7,673 nt of DNA from Campylobacterales bacterium (GTDB lineage: Bacteria > Campylobacterota > Campylobacteria > Campylobacterales > Hydrogenimonadaceae): assembly GCA_027065635.1 (NCBI GenBank), contig JAMONQ010000152.1, forward strand, positions 1-7,673, given 5' to 3'. Under the pieces are notes generated by a model, which saw nothing but the letters and a program-made list of their open reading frames with translations, was not told the DNA's origin and did not search any database. Within the stretch, counting starts at the first letter, position 1. Each line of letters opens with the position of its first letter. The translations under genes and the position numbers were made by a program. This document shows, one piece after another, positions 5,274 to 7,673 of the stretch.

Positions 5274-6253
5274 GATACGATGAAGCCAGGGAAGTTTTCA
5301 AAAGACTTTTCGAAGGCGAAATGAATGAAGAGGAGGCCAGAAGAGTGCTTGTAGAGATGGCCGAACGCGGTGAAAGTGCCCAGGAGATAGCGGCAGCCGC
5401 GGAGGTCATGCGCGAGCACTCCATAAAACTGCCGGTCCCGGAAGATTTGCGCGAAAAGCTGATAGACAACTGCGGAACAGGCGGCGATAAAAGCGGGAGT
5501 TTCAATATATCGACTACGGTATCGCTGCTGCTTGCCGGAGCTGGATGCTATGTGGCCAAGCACGGAAACCGCTCCATAACGAGCCGCTCGGGAAGTGCCG
5601 ACATGCTCGAGGCGCTGGGAGTGCGCCTCGATCTCGCTCCGCACCAGCAGGTGAAGATGCTTCAAGAGTGCGGATTTACCTTTATTTTCGCTATAAACCA
5701 CCATCCCGCAATGAAGTTCGTAATGCCTGTTAGAAAGTCGATTCCTCACAGAACCATCTTCAATATACTCGGTCCGTTGAGCAATCCGGCAGGTGTGCAG
5801 AAACAGCTGATCGGGGTCTTTTCTGTCGACTATGTAGAGAGAATGGCCGAAGCTTTGAAGAGGCTCGGAAGTCGTCGGGCGATGGTGGTAAGCAGCCTTG
5901 ACGGTATGGATGAGATATCTCTGGCCGATAGAAGCGAAGCTGTGATGCTCGAGGAGGGGGATATACGGCACTTTGTCATAGATCCTACGGAGCTTGGCCT
6001 GCAGAAGGCTCCTTCTGAAGCGATAAGAGGGGGAGACGCCGTCGAAAACGCAAGGATCACTCATGGGATTTTAAAAGGTGAGACAGAGGGTCCCAAACTC
6101 GATATCGTTCTTCTAAACGCCGCCGCCGCTCTTGTCGTGGACGGGATGGCCGGGGATATGAAAGAGGGACTCGATATTGCTCGTGAAGCCGTAGATTCCG
6201 GTCGTGCGGCGACAGCTCTCGAAAAGATCATTCGTGTCTCTAATGCCCTATGA
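5270..6253 (+). CDS. trpD: Anthranilate phosphoribosyltransferase
   Basis: TrpD joins anthranilate to PRPP, the second step of tryptophan synthesis after chorismate, in the cytoplasm. In its 327 residues the family motifs are complete: the glycine-rich PRPP site CGTGGDKSGSFNIST (68-82), KHGNRS (97-102), SGSADMLEALG (107-117), the anthranilate-contacting Arg in MPVRKSIPHRT (Arg155), GPLSNPA (168-174), and the metal-binding Asp-Glu pair in DGMDEIS (211-217). The residues before DGMDE read VVSSL rather than the VHG common in many TrpD proteins, which I take as lineage variation. The ATG overlaps the S4-gene stop as ATGA, and a strong GGAGG (5258-5262) precedes it. No other trp gene is in the window, so it is separated from its pathway partners here. 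Its stop overlaps the tsaE start as ATGA. Confidence 0.96.
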   Translation: MRYDEAREVFKRLFEGEMNEEEARRVLVEMAERGESAQEIAAAAEVMREHSIKLPVPEDLREKLIDNCGTGGDKSGSFNISTTVSLLLAGAGCYVAKHGNRSITSRSGSADMLEALGVRLDLAPHQQVKMLQECGFTFIFAINHHPAMKFVMPVRKSIPHRTIFNILGPLSNPAGVQKQLIGVFSVDYVERMAEALKRLGSRRAMVVSSLDGMDEISLADRSEAVMLEEGDIRHFVIDPTELGLQKAPSEAIRGGDAVENARITHGILKGETEGPKLDIVLLNAAAALVVDGMAGDMKEGLDIAREAVDSGRAATALEKIIRVSNAL

Positions 6254-6669
6254 TTAAAACTTTGGATGCCGCCCTGGATGGGCTTGCTGGTGTGGCGCAG
6301 GAGATAAAAAGCTGTCTGCCTGAGAATGCGGTCATCTTTTTAAGGGGTGATCTGGCGGCAGGAAAAACGACTCTCGCCAAAGCTCTGGCGAAGAGCCTGG
6401 GGTGTGAGGAGGCGGTCACTTCGCCGACATTTTCGATACAGCAGATTTACGGTGACAAGCTCTATCACTACGACCTTTATCAGTGCCCCAACGAAAAGTT
6501 TATCGCCATGGGACTGTTGGAGAGCCTGGAGGAGCCGGGATGGCACCTGATCGAGTGGGGTGACGAGGATTTAAGAAACATTTTGAAGAGCTACGGCTTC
6601 AATACCGCAGTCATAGAGATATCGGAAATCGACGGCGCACGCCGATACAGGATTGAAACGGATGCATAG
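6250..6669 (+). CDS. tsaE: tRNA t6A37 synthesis ATPase TsaE
   Basis: TsaE (YjeE) is the ATPase that works with TsaB and TsaD to make threonylcarbamoyl-adenosine at position 37 of ANN-decoding tRNAs. The 139 residues carry its P-loop GDLAAGKTTL (33-42), the switch-like TSPTFSIQQIY (57-67), HYDLYQ (73-78) and IEWGD (101-105), all family hallmarks. Length is normal. The ATG overlaps the trpD stop as ATGA. I see no Shine-Dalgarno in the 20 nt before it, so its translation probably depends on ribosomes finishing trpD. The tsaE-lptB-rpoN order downstream is familiar from Helicobacter and Campylobacter genomes. The gene overlaps lptB by 8 nt. Confidence 0.95.
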   Translation: MIKTLDAALDGLAGVAQEIKSCLPENAVIFLRGDLAAGKTTLAKALAKSLGCEEAVTSPTFSIQQIYGDKLYHYDLYQCPNEKFIAMGLLESLEEPGWHLIEWGDEDLRNILKSYGFNTAVIEISEIDGARRYRIETDA

Positions 6670-7384
6670 TCTAAGAGCCGAAAAACTGAACAAGACGATA
6701 AAAAAGAGTGTAATAGTAAGAGATGTCTCGTTGAGACTCGATACCAAAGAGGTGGTGGGGCTGCTCGGTCCCAACGGTGCCGGAAAGACGACCACTTTCT
6801 ATATGATATGCGGTCTCATAGGTGTAAGCGGCGGACATGTATATATCGACGACAAGGATGTCACGCAAGATCCGCTTCATGTACGCTCGAGACTTGGCAT
6901 CGGCTATCTGCCGCAGGAGTCGAGTATCTTCAAGGATCTTACAGTTGAAGAGAATCTGCTTATAGCGGCGGAGGCTGCGAAGCTGGATAAAAAGAGTGCA
7001 CAAAAAAGGATAGAGAATCTTCTGGAGCTATTCAATATCGAGCCTATACGAAATCGCAAAGGTATAAGGTTGAGCGGCGGAGAAAGAAGGCGTGCCGAGA
7101 TCGCGAGAGCTCTGGTCAGCAAACCGAAGTTCCTGCTTCTGGACGAACCGTTCGCCGGTGTCGATCCGATAGCTGTGATAGATATACAAAATGTCATCAG
7201 ACAGCTTCTGGATCTGGATATCGGCGTCTTGATAACCGATCACAACGTAAGGGAGACGCTCGGTATCTGCCACAGGGCCTACGTGATGCGTTCCGGAGAG
7301 CTTATGGCCGAAGGCAGTGCGGAAGAGATAGCCTCCAACACGGAAGTGATAAAACACTATCTCGGAGAACACTTTACGTTATGA
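6662..7384 (+). CDS. lptB: LPS export ABC transporter ATPase LptB
   Basis: LptB is the cytoplasmic ATPase that, with LptFG, extracts lipopolysaccharide from the inner membrane and pushes it along the Lpt bridge. The 240 residues show Walker A GPNGAGKTT (36-44), Q-loop YLPQESSIF (82-90), signature LSGGERRR (137-144), Walker B FLLLDEPFAGVDP (157-169) and H-loop TDHNV (192-196). The LSGGERRR and DEPFAGVDPIAV wording is characteristic of LptB rather than of other ABC ATPases. I chose the ATG at 6662, which has AGGA 9 nt upstream, over the TTG at 6653, which has no room for a ribosome-binding site. It overlaps the end of tsaE by 8 nt. The partner genes lptF, lptG, lptA and lptC are not in the window. 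Confidence 0.96.
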   Translation: MHSLRAEKLNKTIKKSVIVRDVSLRLDTKEVVGLLGPNGAGKTTTFYMICGLIGVSGGHVYIDDKDVTQDPLHVRSRLGIGYLPQESSIFKDLTVEENLLIAAEAAKLDKKSAQKRIENLLELFNIEPIRNRKGIRLSGGERRRAEIARALVSKPKFLLLDEPFAGVDPIAVIDIQNVIRQLLDLDIGVLITDHNVRETLGICHRAYVMRSGELMAEGSAEEIASNTEVIKHYLGEHFTL

Positions 7385-7428
7385 CGGAGAAGATGTCGGC
7401 AACTTCGCTCACGGAGTTCGTTAGGTGA
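7381..7428 (+). other. 15-codon mini-ORF joining lptB and rpoN (possible leader peptide)
   Basis: An ATG overlapping the lptB stop (ATGA, 7381-7384) opens a frame encoding MTEKMSATSLTEFVR. It ends in a TGA that overlaps the rpoN GTG start (GTGA, 7425-7428). A GGAG at 7364-7367 is 13 nt before it, further than ideal. It could pass ribosomes from lptB to rpoN, or it may be chance. No function can be read from the peptide. Confidence 0.3.
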
Positions 7429-7673
7429 AGCTTCGCCAGAGCCAGAATGTACATCTCAAGACCAAACTTTCCGGTACGCTGCGCAGCTGGCTGCCGATCC
7501 TGCAATCAGGGCTTGAAGAGTTGGAAGAGAAGTTGAGGGAGTATGAAAAGGAGAATCCCTATATGCAGGTGCAGTCAGGATTCGAGCAGCAGTTCTTGCC
7601 TCTTCAAACCCCAAAAGCGCCGTTACGCGGCGAATATAACTCCAGTACGGAAGTGATCGAAGCTATAACGGTA
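7425..7673 (+). CDS. rpoN: RNA polymerase sigma-54 factor, N-terminal part (cut by right edge)
   Basis: This is sigma-54, which directs RNA polymerase to -24/-12 promoters and needs an ATP-driven activator. In Campylobacterota it mainly serves flagellar genes. Only the first 83 codons are present. They show the activator-interacting region I pattern: MKLRQSQ at the start, then LRSWLPILQSGLEELEEKLREYEKENPYM, equivalent to the Leu/Gln-rich helix ending in ENP in all sigma-54 proteins. The start is the GTG at 7425. A TAG lies in frame immediately upstream, so nothing earlier is possible, and GGAG (7413-7416) stands 8 nt before it. The gene follows lptB by 40 nt, a gap filled by the mini-ORF. The acidic region II and the core-binding and DNA-binding domains lie beyond the window. 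Confidence 0.93.
   Translation, partial: MKLRQSQNVHLKTKLSGTLRSWLPILQSGLEELEEKLREYEKENPYMQVQSGFEQQFLPLQTPKAPLRGEYNSSTEVIEAITV

Noticed and set aside
5174..6064. 296-codon open frame antisense to trpD
   Set aside because: It is a shadow of a conserved, motif-complete trpD and has low-complexity His/Arg-rich content.

Overview
The window looks like the chromosome of a Campylobacterota (epsilonproteobacterial) species, probably an environmental, vent-type relative of Hydrogenimonas, Sulfurovum or Sulfurimonas. The reasons are the tsaE-lptB-rpoN gene order, a sigma-54 N-terminus of the type seen in that phylum, and a lipid-transport operon with a STAS-MlaE fusion. The genus is a guess; the phylum is moderately secure and rests on remembered gene orders and protein sequences, not on a search. 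Gene density is very high, and nearly all neighbouring genes overlap by 1-8 nt.

Left part (1-3203, minus strand): an Mla/MCE-type phospholipid ABC transport operon read from right to left. The order is mlaE (permease with an N-terminal STAS/MlaB-like domain), mlaF (ATPase), mlaD (MCE protein with a long helical tail) and a lipoprotein of the PqiC-like ABC-transport auxiliary type that runs off the left edge. The lipoprotein lies hidden under a spurious ORF in another frame. A sigma-70-type promoter (-35 at 3198-3203, -10 at 3175-3180) precedes mlaE. The genes are joined by ATGA, TGATG and ATGA overlaps.

Middle (3219-4908, minus strand): a two-gene unit encoding a small His/Cys-containing exported protein (DUF2946-like) and a histidine-rich outer-membrane beta-barrel protein. 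It looks like a metal-related envelope module. An 11-bp inverted repeat can pair the end of the first gene with the Shine-Dalgarno of the second. A perfect 22-bp palindrome and a second hairpin follow the unit and probably terminate it.

Right part (4970-7673, plus strand): an extended -10 promoter drives an S4-domain RNA-binding protein (TTG start), trpD, tsaE, lptB and the start of rpoN, which is cut by the right edge. The operon combines tryptophan synthesis, tRNA t6A modification, LPS export and sigma-54. A 15-codon mini-ORF sits exactly between lptB and rpoN and overlaps both. There is no gene-free stretch longer than 300 bases, and I see no RNA genes, insertion sequences or CRISPR arrays. 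I found no clearly new defence or mobile system. The most unusual items are the metal-module gene pair with its RNA-level coupling device, the lptB-rpoN mini-ORF and the likely trans-periplasmic form of the Mla system.
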